DNA of 64,000 bases from Macquaria australasica (Eukaryota > Chordata > Actinopteri > Centrarchiformes > Percichthyidae): contig SEMN01000275.1 in NCBI GenBank assembly GCA_005408345.1, forward strand, positions 310,001 to 374,000, read 5' to 3'. A program made the translations under genes and the position numbers. The notes below the pieces were generated by a model. The model searched no databases and had not been told where the DNA came from. It saw only the letters and a program-made list of their open reading frames with translations. Shown one piece after another: positions 12,752 through 25,742 of the stretch (the stretch's first letter is position 1; the number at the start of each line of letters is the position of its first letter).

Positions 12752-13506
12752 CTAACGTTAACTAGTAAAGATAAAAAGGCAGCAAAACATCATTTCATTC
12801 ATCATTCACTCTTCTGATGGTTTCTTTATTTGTGATGCATTTGCAAAGAAACATTACAAAGCCAGCCTGTTTAAACTTGACCAGCTTGTGCTGTATCCAC
12901 AATGCCTGCAGGAAATGAAAGCTTGCACTGCACTGAAACCTTTCCTCAGAATGGTTCTTGTGTTAATTTGCCTATATTGCTTAATGCCACGCTGATTACA
13001 ACCTACCACATCCATGGTATGGCCTAATACTACTTAGCTAGATGCTTGGCTGACTGTCGCTGTGCACATAATCAGTGGTGGGTTCGATTTTGAACCTGGT
13101 ATGAACTGCTGGAAAACTGAGCCATTTATGACGATAGTTTGACGCAAATGTAGCACCGGCCAACCAGGAGACTTAATGAACTCATCCTGATTTGCCAATG
13201 CACATTTGTTTTAGAAGGTGGGTGGAAAAATATGATTCAAGAAGCAACAATATAGTTAGTTAGCGAGCTAACAACACACCTTATAACTGTAAGCCTGTTA
13301 TTGTTCAGTGAATCAGTTTATCGTTTAATTTTACCCAGTTGTTATAATATGTTACAATATTTTTCAGTCAGTGTATGAACTTTTGACTCAGGAGTTTGTA
13401 CCATTATTGGTCATTTGTAAATATCAATAAATTATTTTGTGAAATAAACAACTTTATTTATTCATTTCACTGACAGTTATACTATGTATTAAAAATATCA
13501 TCATCC

Positions 13507-13889
13507 TTAAAGATTGGGTAGGCAGTTTTCTTTTGGCGTCATTGGGCAAAAATGCCATATTAACCGTGCAGCATATTGTAATTCAAGTGGTCTGAGAGCA
13601 GACCTCTACTTCAGCCCCCCCTCCTGGCTCTGTTTTCAGGCTTCAGAAAATCTAGCCCATGATGGGAGACTTTGGCCAATCACAGGTTATTTCAGAGAGA
13701 CGGTGCATTCGTATTGGCTGAACTAAATGCAGATGCGCGTGCACGTCCCTTCAGATGGTGAAAGCCTGATTCAATGGCGTCGAAGTTGTGGGGTTCGTGG
13801 AAGGGGCTTAGTGGAGTGATACAAGGCAGCAGAGAGAGAGGTGGAAGGTTTTGCATAGGTTGCACAGATTTTGCCTACCCCAGCTTTAA
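13507..13889. mobile_element. MITE with TTAA ends (about 383 bp)
   Basis: Left end TTAAAGATTGGGTAGGCA and right end TGCCTACCCCAGCTTTAA are imperfect inverted repeats. There is no transposase. The interior is moderately GC-rich. TTAA at both outer edges could be a target duplication as in piggyBac-like elements, but the inner bases do not start CCC as is usual there, so the superfamily is open. Confidence 0.65.
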
Positions 13890-16800
13890 CCCTTAAGTTA
13901 AATTCATTATTTCCGTGGACTTCAAATCATTGTTTTATTTGATGGTCTTGCTGCCCTGGCATTTGGTCTTTGTGCCCTCAAAAAATTGGCAACACCAAAG
14001 GCCAAGTGGCCTTGCCCCTAAAATGATGAAATTCCAGGCCTGGTCAGAAGGATACAGACTTACAGACAGACTGAAAGTAACATCAGACTCTTACGTTGGT
14101 CATTTGTTATTAACGTTACAAAGATTAGTACAGATTGATTGATGGACACACAGGCTTGTGTCAGACATGATGGAAAAAAAAAACTTTAAGTTAATCCAAA
14201 ACCCTGAAAGGCCAATAGTTAGTAGCTGAATGCACACATATTGTGCTGTATTCACTAAAAGGGCTCAACTTCAGCATAATAGCACTCTGAGGATGATGTG
14301 TGTTTATAAGACGTACGGGGACAGATAGGTTACTGTAATTTCAGTCTTTTCAGCATCTAGGATCATGTATCATTAAGCTGTAGGAGCATTTATACAAAAA
14401 CATTTTACTATGTCTTTTTGGATCTTTTTTGTGCAGTAGGCAGCCGCAACGTCGTGTTCTTGTTTAAAACAGGGTGGCTGGCAAAATAGGCTATAATAAT
14501 TCATACAATAAACAAATTAAAAAAATTTAATAATAATCTTTCCTATTTAACAAAAATGAAACTGAGCTATTCCAATACCTAAAAGCAGGAAGTAGCACAT
14601 AAATTAATGAATGAATAAATGATTTGCGCATCATTTACATGGCTCCATAAGGTACAACCATGCACAATATTGCATTTTTCAATATTTATGGGTCACCAAG
14701 TCAAGTCTTCAGGCAGTTGAGTCTCAAGTCTCATAGCAGACAAGTCCAAGTCGAGTCCCAAGTCCTCGTTTACACATCTCAAGTCCGACCTCTTTAAAGT
14801 ATCAAATTCAATTGACCGCCACAGCTAATCCCTGGCAGCAGTGCTCTGGCTTGGCAGGGCACTCCATGACAGTTTTACTGTAAATGTCTTTGCAATGAAG
14901 ACTTCCTTATTTTGTCAAATCTGAAAGAGAGCCCACTTCAGTCTATGAAGCACACTCCAAATCTCTGCCTGTACTCTTAAAGTTGAATCCCTCTAAAGCA
15001 TTACTTTTCACAGGACAGTTATTGAATTTCCATTTCAAGCTGCATTAAAGGGACTGTGACAGCATAAAAGCACACTGCAGACACACTGGGGTCCAGCTCT
15101 CAGCATCTCTACCCCTCCAACATCCTGCAGTTAGCCAGGGTTGGGCTGCTGGTTATCCTTGTCCCTGCCCCAGGATGGGAAAGGTGGGGAGGAGGACGAA
15201 GAGGATTTTATTTTCAGTATGTTTCTAGTACAGAATAAAGTTGAAGGTTGTCCCATGATTTTAGAAATATATTACTCTTTTTCAGGAAAACCAGGATTAC
15301 TTGCCATACAGGAAGATTGACTTTAAATAATCTGAACGACAGACACAGTACACCTGTATCAGTATTTTTGTATAATAGTCAGCCGGTAGCCAAACAGCTG
15401 ATGAATGAGCCGATGAATGCTGGTGAAGCATGAATGAGGCAGCTGACTCAAGCACGACTTCAGTGTTCTGCCTGAAACAACTTTGGAGAAAGTATGTTTG
15501 TTTCAGTACACACAGAAGTCTTTGGCAAAAATTCAGGGCAAAAACAACGATCTAGTATTGAAGTATTCAACCCTGACACAGGGATAGACCGTGGGCATGT
15601 TAACCTAGCCTTCCTCACTGACTGGAAGCAGGAGGAAACTGAAAAATACTCCTCAGAACAACACCAAAGCATGTTTTCTCCAAAAATTATGAAGTTGCAT
15701 AAGAGGGTTCGTTGCTCTATCCTTAGCTTAGCTGTGGTTTAAGGACTAAAACAGATTTAAACTTGTGTTGTCTGGTTTAAAGTCACATGATCACTTAAAC
15801 CCCATTGCTGTGTCTTCAGAAGCTGCGGTTTAAACCCTACCTGTGGTGTGAGACAGCCTACCTAGCCCTGTTAACGAGTGGAGCCATCATGACTGTCTGC
15901 ACTCACTGCAAGCAGAGGCAGAGCAGAGGAGAAGAGTCTGGACAGTTGCTTTATGTTTCCCCCCACTGTTTGTGCGTAAATGAACATAGTGTAATGTATA
16001 GTCATTTGCAGTCATGTGTCCTAATGTGCAGTATTTCATGTGCAGTAATTTCAGTACTTGCTAAGGGAGTCTTTTCTACTTTTCTATGAATATGTAAGAA
16101 TGCTTGTTTGTGGATTAAAGGGCCACAGTAAACAGCTGTATTGCTTTGAATGTCATGTTAATTCCCATTTGTTGTAATTATATACCAGATATTGTTATTT
16201 CTCTTTTGTAGACCACAAATGCACACAGATGCAACCTCCTGCCGGCAGCATGTATGTCTGTCCACTGCTCTTCCTAAAATAAATGGAATCATATCCATGT
16301 CTGTAAACCCAAACCAGTTCAATTTCCAAGGGCCCCAGCCTTTATTATATGGGTTCAGTCACAACCTCCTGACCTTCATTAAACTGGTAAAAGAAAGTTC
16401 TGCATCATCAACGTCTGATCAACACACCAGAAAGACGGCTTTTACACCTAAACCACTTAGTCTCACAAACACTTACATACTTGTGTAATAACAATTAAAG
16501 GTGTCACTTCTTCTTCAACTCACTTTGATGCCAGAAACAGGGTTAGTGATTATCTGACAAACATAACAAGCAGTTGTTGAATGAATGCACCACCAAGTCA
16601 TGTAGCTGCAAGGAGGACATGTGGTCAGTTTGCCAGTAATGTAGAAGTCACAGAAACAAATAACCCTATGTATTGTTATTCCCACTGCAGTTTTAGTATA
16701 AACTAATACTGCATATTTGATGGATTATTGATAATGCATTAAAGGAAACTATGGAGCAAATGCTCTATGACATGATAAATAGAGAGTATATTTGATTATT

Positions 16801-17920
16801 ATTATAGTATTTAGAATAAAAGATAAGGTTTTGAGATAAAAAAGGGAGACGGTTTCTCACTTAATGTGATTCACTGGAGGAACTAAATTCACTATCAATG
16901 TTGCATCGAGCCATCAGATCAATGTCAAGGGTGATCATCAACAATGATAATTCCATCACCCAGTGCATGCTGGTAAGCCATCAGACACGCCTTCTACATG
17001 ATGTTCACGCCCACTGCATCGGGCGGCTCAGACACCCATTTTAGCTGCAGTTCAGCTGAACCTGTGCTCGTTTTGACAAAGCAATCAAGTCCAGTTTTAA
17101 ACCCCTGCAAGCTAGACCCATTATTTAGTTGCTAAGTGACAGAGCAACAGCCCTGTGGTTTCCAAACATACCAGGCTGTCAAAGGTATAACAACAGAAAC
17201 AGCAAAATTTGAAAATTCATAGTTCTGAAGCTATTCAGAGAGTGTATTTACCTAAAGGTGACATATGTTGGTGAAAGCCCATGTATGAGCACTTTAAACT
17301 AACCAAGATGTGCAAAAAGGAATTAGGCTCTTGGATTTATTGTGTGTGAATAGGACTGGACAGATGTTGCTGTTTGGAGGCTTTCAGCAGTGAGCCAGGG
17401 GGAAATTGGATAATTTGGTCTAGTTAGAAAACATTACATTACATTGCATTACAGCACGGCTTGTGTGTTTCTGAAGCTTGTCCACTTAGAAGAGACAAAA
17501 TGCTCTCATCTTTTAATGTCATAGCACATATCAAAACCCAGGGTGAGCATTACCTTTAATGTACCCAGAAGTGCAAAATGGTGGCAGGGAGCACAAACCA
17601 TTAGTGACATCGCCAGCTGTTCGTTCAGCTGTTTGAGTACAGTGGAGTAAAGCAGCACTGAAAAGCAGAATAAGATGAATCTCAGCTGGACTGGAAAATA
17701 TGGTGGATGGAAATATAATCTAGCTCCATTATGTCCAGAAATCAAACCTGTCTGCCTGGCCAAGCACTTCTCTGTACATTTGGAAGAGCTGTAATCAAAT
17801 ACGGAGGCAGAGAAGACAAGAGGATCGAGTCTCGAGATCAGTGTACATTTTTAACAGTCAGAAGGTGCTCACCTTTATTTAGCATGTTTGACTCTCTCTT
17901 TGTGGGCATTTATCTTTCAC

Positions 17921-17924
<4 letters not shown>
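13890..17924. other. No gene seen; one CAAGTC-rich repeat
   Basis: No recognisable gene. At about 14690-14800 a segment rich in CAAGTC/GAGTC units resembles a widespread fish interspersed repeat. The remaining open frames are short, lack motifs and overlap on both strands. Confidence 0.45.
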
Positions 17925-17963
<39 letters not shown>

Positions 17964-17982
17964 GTGTATATATATATATATA
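17925..17982. repeat. (TG)n(TA)n microsatellite
   Basis: TG dinucleotides with one CG interruption run into a TATATATATATA stretch: a compound, likely polymorphic repeat. Confidence 0.95.
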
Positions 17983-18402
17983 CCTTGGCGTTGCTGTCAG
18001 AGTGGCGTCGAGAACACAGCTGTAGCTGAGTCATCCATAACTCTTGCTCTTGAGCGTCCAGCGCTAACAGGAAAGCACAGAGACACATAGTCAATGTGAG
18101 TGTTTCCTGCTGTGAGAAAGCCAGGAAATAATCTACACATTGAAAGTTATGCCAGTTATTGTCAGTGCATCTACTGTTAAAGGGAAGGGTTTCTGTATTT
18201 TTCTAATTGTCAACAAATTTCAGGAAAAAAACCCAAACCAGCAATTGATCCTATTAACAAGAATTGTGTGTGTATCCAAAGCCAGATATATAGAGCTCCA
18301 TTGGTGTCCAAAAGAACCCCACATCAATAAACCAGACTGTGGGTGATATGTTCCTTCATTACCATTACCTGGCCCACATACACCATCTTGCTGCCCCAAA
18401 TA

Positions 18403-18800
18403 ATATAGATAAACTTTATTTATACAGCACTTTTCAATACAAAGTTACAAAGTACTTTCCATAGTTGAAACAGGTGCAAAAACATTTCAGGACTGCAATG
18501 AAATAAAATCAGGAAATTACAGTCAGCCATCAATTATCTATACCACTTATCCTCAGAGGGTTGCGGGGGGCTGGAGCAGCTGACATTTGGTGAGAGACGG
18601 GGTACACCCTGGACTGGTTGCTTGCAAATAGAGACAGACAAACATTCACACTCACATCTACAATTTAGAATTGTCAATTACCCTAACCTGCATGTCTTTG
18701 GATGGCGGGATGCAGACACGGGGGAATACATGCAAACTCCACACAGAAAGGCCCCAGCCTGGGAGGCAAAAGTGCTAACCACTGCACCACCATGCCACAA
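18403..18800 (-). repeat. Dispersed fish repeat with LINE-like tail
   Basis: The segment begins with AAACTTTATTTATACAGCAC, which resembles the reversed 3' tail of L2-like LINEs. It is followed by the well-known fish repeat with the landmarks ttatcctcagagggttgcgg, acattcacactcacat and cactgcaccaccatgcc. A weaker relative lies in gpd1l intron 1 near 46.95-47.09 kb. The class is not certain. Confidence 0.55.
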
Positions 18801-19007
18801 TTACAAGAATAAAATGGAACTCAAATACCCCAAAGGAATACAAAAAAAAGCAATAACATTAAACAAATAAGACAAGTTGGAAGTAAAATGGTGTGCTCAC
18901 ATTAATAAAACTTTAAAAAAAAAAGATTTGAGAAGTGATTTAAAAGGTGTCACTGATTCTGCAGCCTCAGATCTTCAGGCAGGAAGTTCCGGTGCTGAGG
19001 GGCTCTG

Positions 19008-19243
19008 ATCCAACCGGTCGAGGCAGATGACCGCCCACCCAGAGCCTGGTTCTGCTCAAGGTTTCTACCTGAAAAGGTAGTTTTTCCTTGCCACTGTCGC
19101 CTAGTGCTTGCTCATGGTGGGAACCGTTGGGTCTCTGTAAATATAAAGAGTCAGTCTAGACCTGCTCTATATGAAAAAGTGCCCTGAGATAACTTTGTTA
19201 TGATATGGCGCTATATAAATAAAACTGAATTGAATTGAATTAA
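19008..19243 (+). mobile_element. L2 LINE 3' UTR fragment
   Basis: It matches the 3' UTR of the 1-4017 copy from CCAACCGGTCGAGGCAGATG to the GAATTGAATT tail. 5'-truncated, non-coding. Confidence 0.9.
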
Positions 19244-19761
19244 ACTGAACTGACTGCAAAAGCCAAGTCACCTTTAGTCTTGAGCCACGACCCTGCCTGA
19301 GGATGTGTGGCTGCGCTTGCCTCTGGCTCATAATGAGCAGTAATTCAGCAATATAACTGAGAGCTAAACCATGAAGTATAGGGTCCAGTCCTGCTTTTCA
19401 TGAATCGTGACACTTTTATATGTATTCACTTATAACTTGCCTAAAACAGGACTATTTTATGAAATATTCTCAGATTCAAAACAGATGTTTTTGATTTTAT
19501 TTTAATGTAACTCCGTGACTAACTTTAATAATTAAAAATCTAGATATAGATTTTTACAATAAATAGAATAATAGAAATAGAAAATAAATGGATAATAACC
19601 TGCTAGTCTGTTTGAACCAACTGCTGTAACCCATCTTAAAACCTCAACAGATTCGTCTCTGTCAGTAAGTTGATTTGGATACACAATGAAATTAATTCTG
19701 CAATGTTTGAAATAGTAAAAGTATACGAACCGCTTCAAACTGCCATTCACACATCACCATT

Positions 19762-20627
19762 CATACCATACCATACCATATCATACGTCCATACCATACC
19801 ATACAATACCATATCATACATCCATACCATACCATACCATACCATATCATACATCCATACCATACCATACTATACGTCCATACCATACAATACCATATCA
19901 TACATCCATACCATACCATACCATACCATATCATACATCCATACCATACCATACTATACGTCCATACCATACAATACCATATCATACATCCATACCATAC
20001 CATACCATACTATACGTCCATACCATATACCATACGTCCATACCATAGCATACATACGTCCATACCATACCATACCATATCATATGTCTATACCATACCA
20101 TACAATACCATATCATACGTCCATACCATACCATACCATACCATACTATACGTCCATACCATACCATACATCCATACTATGCCATACCATATCATATCAT
20201 ATGTCCATAACATACCATACAATACCATATCATACATCCATACCATACCATTCCATACCATACTATACCACACCATACCATACAATACCATATCGTACGT
20301 CCATACCATACCATACCATACAATACCATATCGTATGTCCATACCATACCATACTATATGTCCATACAATACCATATCATACATCCATACCATACTATAC
20401 GTCCATACCATACCATACCATACCATACCATAACATACCATATCATACGTCCATATCATACAATACCATATCATACGTCCATACCATACCATACCATACT
20501 ATATGTCCATACCATACTTTACCATACCATACCATACCATATCATACGTCCATAACATACCATACAATACCATACATCCATACCATACCTCCATACCATA
20601 CCTCCATACCATACCATACCATACCAT
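19762..20627. repeat. (CCATA)n satellite, about 866 bp
   Basis: A tandem array of the pentamer CCATA with regular variants (TCATA, CTATA, CAATA) and a CGTCCATA/CATCCATA spacer that recurs every several units. Together these give a higher-order period. One larger block of roughly 85-90 bp is repeated almost exactly around 19838-20010. The array is open in all six frames because the pentamer contains no stop in any phase, so the long YHTIP and WYGMV frames here are artefacts. Confidence 0.95.
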
Positions 20628-20814
20628 GAGCACACTCACAGTTGTCAATCATGACATCTCACCCCCTTTTTATAGCATCAAATAACTAATTAAAACCAAA
20701 CTTATCAGTAAAATGAGCACTTGAACAAACATCAGCGTGATAAGAACTACCTAAAATGACAGAAACCATCTTTGGGAAAAATGTATTTGACGTTTACTTT
20801 GACTTTTCAGTTTG

Positions 20815-20960
20815 GCCCATGTCCCATCCGCTAACATAGAAGGGGTGGGGTTTATGACCTATACTGCAGCCAGCCACCAGGGGGCGATCCAGATGTTTTG
20901 GCTTAACTTTTGGGGAGCTGTCATGTCATCCATCTTTATATACAGTCTATGGTCCATACC
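20815..20960. repeat. Dispersed MITE-like repeat
   Basis: The segment contains CAGCCAGCCACCAGGGGGCG, cagatgttttggcttaactt and tttatatacagtctatgg. I recognise these as landmarks of a non-coding repeat common in percomorph fish. The boundaries are approximate. Confidence 0.55.
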
Positions 20961-21193
20961 ATCAGCTGCATGGCATTGTTTCCTTTGTGTTCTCATAGTC
21001 TCATTAGTTTAGTCCCTAAAACACATATATTCCTAATAAATATATATATTTTATTATCTTCTTTCTTCAAGATGGTGTTATTTGTGTGTTAATCTTTTCT
21101 GAGCTGTAGTGTGTTGTATGTCAGACCGTTGTTGTTTTTGTTTTTCACTGTCGTTTTTATGACTGATCACCTGGCTGCAAACCAAATTTCCCC

Positions 21194-21205
21194 ATTGATT
21201 GATTG

Positions 21206-21246
<41 letters not shown>
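21194..21246. repeat. (GATT)n microsatellite
   Basis: About thirteen tetranucleotide units with one interruption (GTTT) near the start. Confidence 0.92.
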
Positions 21247-21487
21247 CAGGACATGTATTTGGAGGCTCAGGGGATGCTTGAATAATTAAAAGAAAATTTA
21301 GTAAAATAAATCTCACGTTTGTGTCATAGTTCATCACTCTTTGTATGCTGGAGCCTTAAACAGGCCTCCTTTGTTTTCTCTCTTAACAGAGCTGCAGGTC
21401 TAATTTATTGTACACAGCATGCTAGAACAGTGATTTTCAACCACTGTGCGGGAAATTATCCAATTTCACTTAATTGGTCCAAAACAT

Positions 21488-21900
21488 TATTATTTAGTGT
21501 TGCTATTATGGTGTTGCTCTTAGTGTTGTTTCTGTTGGTGTTAACATCAATACCATTACCATATCTATTGCCTTACATCCCTATGTGGAACTGTATTGTG
21601 CTGCTGTATGTTCTCTTTCCTCCTGCTCTCTCTCTCCCGCTCCCCCCCTCCCCCTTCAACCCAACCGGTCGAGGCAGATGACCGCCCACCTTGAGCCTGG
21701 TTCTGCTCGAGGTTTCTACCTGTTAAAAGGGAGTTTTTCCTTGCCACTGTCGCATAGTGCTTGCTCATGGTGGGAACTGTTGGGTCTCTGTAAATATAAA
21801 GAGTCGGTCTAGACTTGCTCTATTCGAAAAAGTGCCCTGAGATAACTTTGTTATGATATGGCGCTATATAAATAAAACTGAATTGAATTGAATTGAATTT
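21488..21900 (+). mobile_element. L2 LINE 3' UTR inserted in hAT 5' region
   Basis: It matches the last 400 bases of the L2 family, from the tgttgctattat...tgttggtgttaacatc segment to the triple GAATT tail. It lies between the hAT left terminus and the transposase, so it inserted after the hAT arrived. Confidence 0.9.
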
Positions 21901-22068
21901 AGTTACTGCAAATAATTTGCCATTCTTGAGTGCCTGTGCCTGCAATGTACTGACTGGCAGAGTAATTAAATACTCTTCCATGTCAGTGGGTGGCAGCAGG
22001 TAGCTAATGACCTTGTTAATTTAAGACAATAGAATTAGTGATGGGTGCGAGAGGTATCGGTGACAGCG

Positions 22069-23865
22069 ATGGATAAATATTTGAAAAGAAAAAATGCAAA
22101 CTCCGAACTGGGCCCTGGACAAGATTCTGACCCAGATGAAGGCCCTAGTATGAGTGGTGGTCAAAAGAAACCAAAAACGGTGAGCTCAAGGCAATACAGC
22201 GAAAGTTATCTTTCATTTGGATTTACTTTCACCAGGGATCTGACGGCACCGACTCCGTTATGCTTGGTGTGTGGGGAAAAGCTATCCAACAGTGCCATGG
22301 TCCCAAGCAAGCTTAAACGCCATCTCCAAACGAAACACCCGTTACTTCAAAACAAGAACGCAGACTATTTTGTTCGCCTGCGTGAACACACTGAGAAACA
22401 GGCAACTTTAATGAGAAAAACCACAAAGGTGAAATGAGCTACCAAGTTGCTGAACTTGTAGCCAAATCAAAAAAGCCACACACTGTGGCAGAGACATTAA
22501 TACTACCTGCCTGCAAAGCCATTGTAAACGAGACGCTCGGCCCTGACGTGGTTAAAGAAATAGCTAAAGTCCCTCTCTCAGATAACACAATTGCCAGATG
22601 TATTGATGACATGTCTGCAGACATTGAAAGTGTTGTTTTGGAAAAGATACGCATCAGTGGGAAATTTGCATTGCAACTTCATGAGTCTACAGATATTAGT
22701 GGACATTCTCAACTCTTGGCCAATGTGCGTTTTGTGGATGGAGACGCCATCAGAGAAAACTTCCTATTTTGCAAGGCATTGCCAGAAAAAACAACAGGAG
22801 AGGACATTTTTGGGTCACATCAGAATATCTTGAACAAGGAGGACTTCAGTGGGAAAACTGCTCAAGTGTCTGCACTGATGGAACAGCAGCCATGGTCGGG
22901 CGCACCAAAGGCTTCGTTAGCAGAGTGAAAGAGACACACCCAGATGTTATTGTTACGCACTGTTTTTTGCACCGTGAGGCACTTGTTGCCAAGACTTTAC
23001 CAGCAGACCTAGCTCCTGTGTTGGATGATGTTGTGCGCATGGTAAACTTTGTAAAGACAAGACCTGTAAAAAGTTGCATATTTGCATCTTTGTGTAAGGA
23101 AATGGGAGCGGAGCACAAAGCCTTATTGCTCCATATGGACGTCCGATGGTTGTCGCGCGGTTAAGTGCTGGCCCGTGTGTATGAGCTGCGGGAGGAACTA
23201 AAAGTGTTTTTGACTAATGAGAGGTGCGATGACGCAAAGCTTCTTGCAAGTGATGAGTGGTGTGCAAGGCTGGCATACATAGCAGCTATATTTCAGCATC
23301 TGAATGAACTGAACACACGAATGCAAGGCAGAAATGAAAACCTGCTCACAAGTACAGATAAAATAAATGGATTCCGTTCAATGGTGCACCTCTGGCAACA
23401 ACATGTGGAAAGGGCCAACCTTGACATGTTCCCACTCACCCAGAAATGGCAAGATGTCAACACTGCTGCACTGTGTGAGATAATAGGTAAACATTTGAAA
23501 ACTCTTGAGGAGAAGTTGTCATTTTATTTCCCTTCAGCCTCCACTGATTGCCTTGACTGGGTTAGGGACCCATATAGCTCAGCAGGAGTTGTTGGAAAGG
23601 ACATGACTTTGCAGGAGCAGGAGGAACTAACTGAACTGAGACAAGATCGTGGTTTAAAGCTAAGCTTTGCTGATCTACCTTTGGACAGCTTTTGGATGAC
23701 TGCTGCCAAGGAGTTCCCCATTCTGGCAAACAGAGCTATTTCGGCTATAAAAACTAAAAACAGAGAGAGACTGAGAGCTGTTGAGGAAGAGCTTCGTGTA
23801 TGTCTTCAATTCCTGCCAGGATATCAGCTTTGTGTTCATCTAAACAGGCCCAGCTTTCACACTGA
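22069..23865 (+). pseudogene. ZBED5/FAM200-like hAT transposase pseudogene
   Basis: It starts MDKYLKRK at 22069. A BED-type finger follows (CLVCGEKL...KLKRHLQTKH, about 22260-22350), then the hAT core (VSALM/CTDGTAAMVGRTKGF region near 22870-22915, FLHREALVAKTLP near 22965-23000, MDVRWLSRG near 23135-23160), and the C-terminal dimerisation part ending SALCSSKQAQLSH at 23865. This layout is that of BED-finger hAT transposases related to vertebrate ZBED5, SCAND3 and FAM200. Lesions: a frameshift at about 22430 (TGA), a frameshift near 22815, a stop at 23162-23164 where Lys is expected, and a frameshift near 23800. It cannot be expressed as one protein. Confidence 0.85.
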
Positions 23866-23925
23866 GTGAGTATAAATAAATTGAGAGACTACATTGTCAT
23901 TATATTACTATATATATATTATATA

Positions 23926-24256
23926 GTCCTTTAAAGTAGCTGTAATTAAGCCTCTTCTTAAAAAGCCCACTCTTGATCCAGGGATTTTGTCAAATTATAG
24001 ACCTATATCTAACCCTCCTTTTCTCTCTAAGGTCCTTGAGAAAGCAGTCGCCAATCAGTTGTGTGACTTTCTACACAACAACAAGTTGTTTGAGGATTTT
24101 CAGTCAGGATTTAGAGTGCATCATAGCACAGAGACAGCACTGGTGAAAGTTACAAATGACCTTCTAATTGCATCAGACAAAGGACTTGTCTCTGTACTTG
24201 TCTTACTAGATCTTAGTGCTGCATTCGATACCATTGACCATCACATTCTTGATTGA
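23926..24256 (+). mobile_element. Internal L2 LINE fragment without a 3' end
   Basis: The segment runs from tcctttaaagtagctgtaat to TTGACCATCACATTCTTG and encodes LSNYRPISN through LLDLSAAFDTIDHHIL (RT blocks up to palm A). It keeps the 11 nt deleted in the copy at 1951 and an intact AFDT. It stops inside the coding region with no 3' UTR or tail. It sits between the hAT transposase stop and the hAT right terminus. Confidence 0.85.
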
Positions 24257-24639
24257 ATATGTATATATTATACTGTATTAGGCTACAGAGTGTCACTTTG
24301 TAACATTTTTGGTTGGTGGTGTGCCGCAGGATTTTTTTAATGTAAAAAATGTGCCATGCCTCAAAAAAAGTTGCACTTCAACACTGACCTTTCCATCTTT
24401 CAGCTAAAATGGTGTAGCCAGAAAAATGCTTTTTATTCCCTCATTCTTCCCTCCTGTGCTGCTTGTCTCATTATTGAAGTACCCCAGTGAAACACACTGC
24501 AAACTCAGACAACACACAAACTGTTAAGGAGCAGGGCCCAATCCTGCGTTTACTTTGTGTCATTTCAACCACTGGATAAGGATGAGATCGTTATGTAGCT
24601 GATAATAACAGGAGCACTTAAAATGAGCATTTATTGATC

Positions 24640-25040
24640 AAAGTTTGGATCAGTCCACATTACTTTGCTCTACCGGACTGTTGTGGTGAAGAGGAAGATA
24701 AGCAAGAAGGCGAAGCTCTTGATTCAGGTCAAGTACATCTCAATTGATCTATGTTCCAAACCTCAACTGTGGTGATGAGCTGAGATAGTGGATACAGGTG
24801 ATAGTGAGAAAGAGAGATAGTGGATACAGGTGGCCAAAATGAGTTTTGTTTGCAGGTTGTCTAGGCTCAACCTTAGAGACAGGGCAAGTTGAGGTGGTTC
24901 AGCATCTGATCAGGATGTCCCCACCTCATCCCTGTGGAGGGACGCACATCCAGGCCAGTCCAACTTCAAGGAGACCTTGGGGCACACCCAGAACAAGCTG
25001 GAGGGATTACAAAATATATCCCATCTGGTCTAGAAATACC
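24640..25040 (+). mobile_element. Rex3/RTE-like LINE 3' fragment
   Basis: The sequence shows a decayed match to the C-terminal end of Rex-type RTE elements: gtggtgaagaggaagata-agcaagaaggcgaagctctt, then ggttcagcatctgatcagga, ccatccaggcc and cacacccagaacaagctgg (a GTPRTSWRDY-like peptide). No intact frame. Confidence 0.65.
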
Positions 25041-25742
25041 AAAGTAGCTAAGAAAAAGAATTTTATTTAACAGTGTGGAGGTCTTCTTGGTTCACTGGTT
25101 TCTGGAGTGTAATGGAGTTTGAAGAGGTGCACTCCAGAAAGGAAAAAAAAAGGAGATTTTCCAAGAATTACAAATGAACAACATTGATTTAATTTGCCCT
25201 AAAGCAAACCAACAGGTGTTTCTCCTCCCAAAGCTGTGGGGGGTCTATGTGAGTCTTGTTTTAAATAGCTGCGGGTGGTTTAGTCACATTACCAGTACAG
25301 TGAGCAATATTAAAAAGAGGTATAAAGATAACAAGCTAATGCTGAACCTTATAAAGTTCAAACATAATAGGCCAGGCATTTGCAGAAGGCAGAAGGATAT
25401 ACTTTGATTTTATTTTTGTATATTATTCAATTATTCTTTTTGTCACTCCTTTTGTTTTAATTCATACTGTTGATTATACAGAAGAAGGAGTGTACTGTTG
25501 TTTTGAGCAACACAGTACATCTGCTGCGTGCGGTTGTGGTGCAGCATGTGTACAGCATGTTTTCTGGCTGCTGCCTGGAAAAAAACAAACACAATAAAAA
25601 AACAGCGCCGGGGAGAATAAAGTTGCCAAACAGAAGACGGAGTCCTGTTTAAGAGTCCAACACTAACAGAAGAGGAAGGACTGTGAAGATACTCACCTCT
25701 GGTCAACAGCAGCCAATGCCCATGGCAGTCAGATATTTGACC

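Larger units (their letters stand above)
21428..24386 (+). mobile_element. hAT transposon, ZBED5/Buster-like, with nested L2 pieces
   Basis: The left end CAGTGATTTTCAACCACTGTG and the right end GTTGCACTTCAACACTG are hAT-type termini (CAGTG...CACTG). The right end is preceded by the typical gtgccatgcctcaaaaaaag. The element encloses a broken transposase (22069-23865). The 8-bp flanks (tgctagaa and acctttcc) do not match, so the target duplication has decayed or one end was rearranged. Two L2 LINE pieces lie inside it (21488-21900 and 23926-24256). Confidence 0.75.

Noticed and set aside
17731..18094. Frames of 119 and 71 codons across the TG/TA repeat
   Set aside because: Val/Cys and Thr/His runs come from the microsatellite.
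19762..20627. Possible CRISPR-like array
   Set aside because: There are no unique spacers; the repeat is a simple pentamer satellite in a vertebrate genome.
19670..20629. 319-codon open frame plus several on the other strand
   Set aside because: It is the CCATA pentamer read through; the unit has no stop in any phase. Not a protein.
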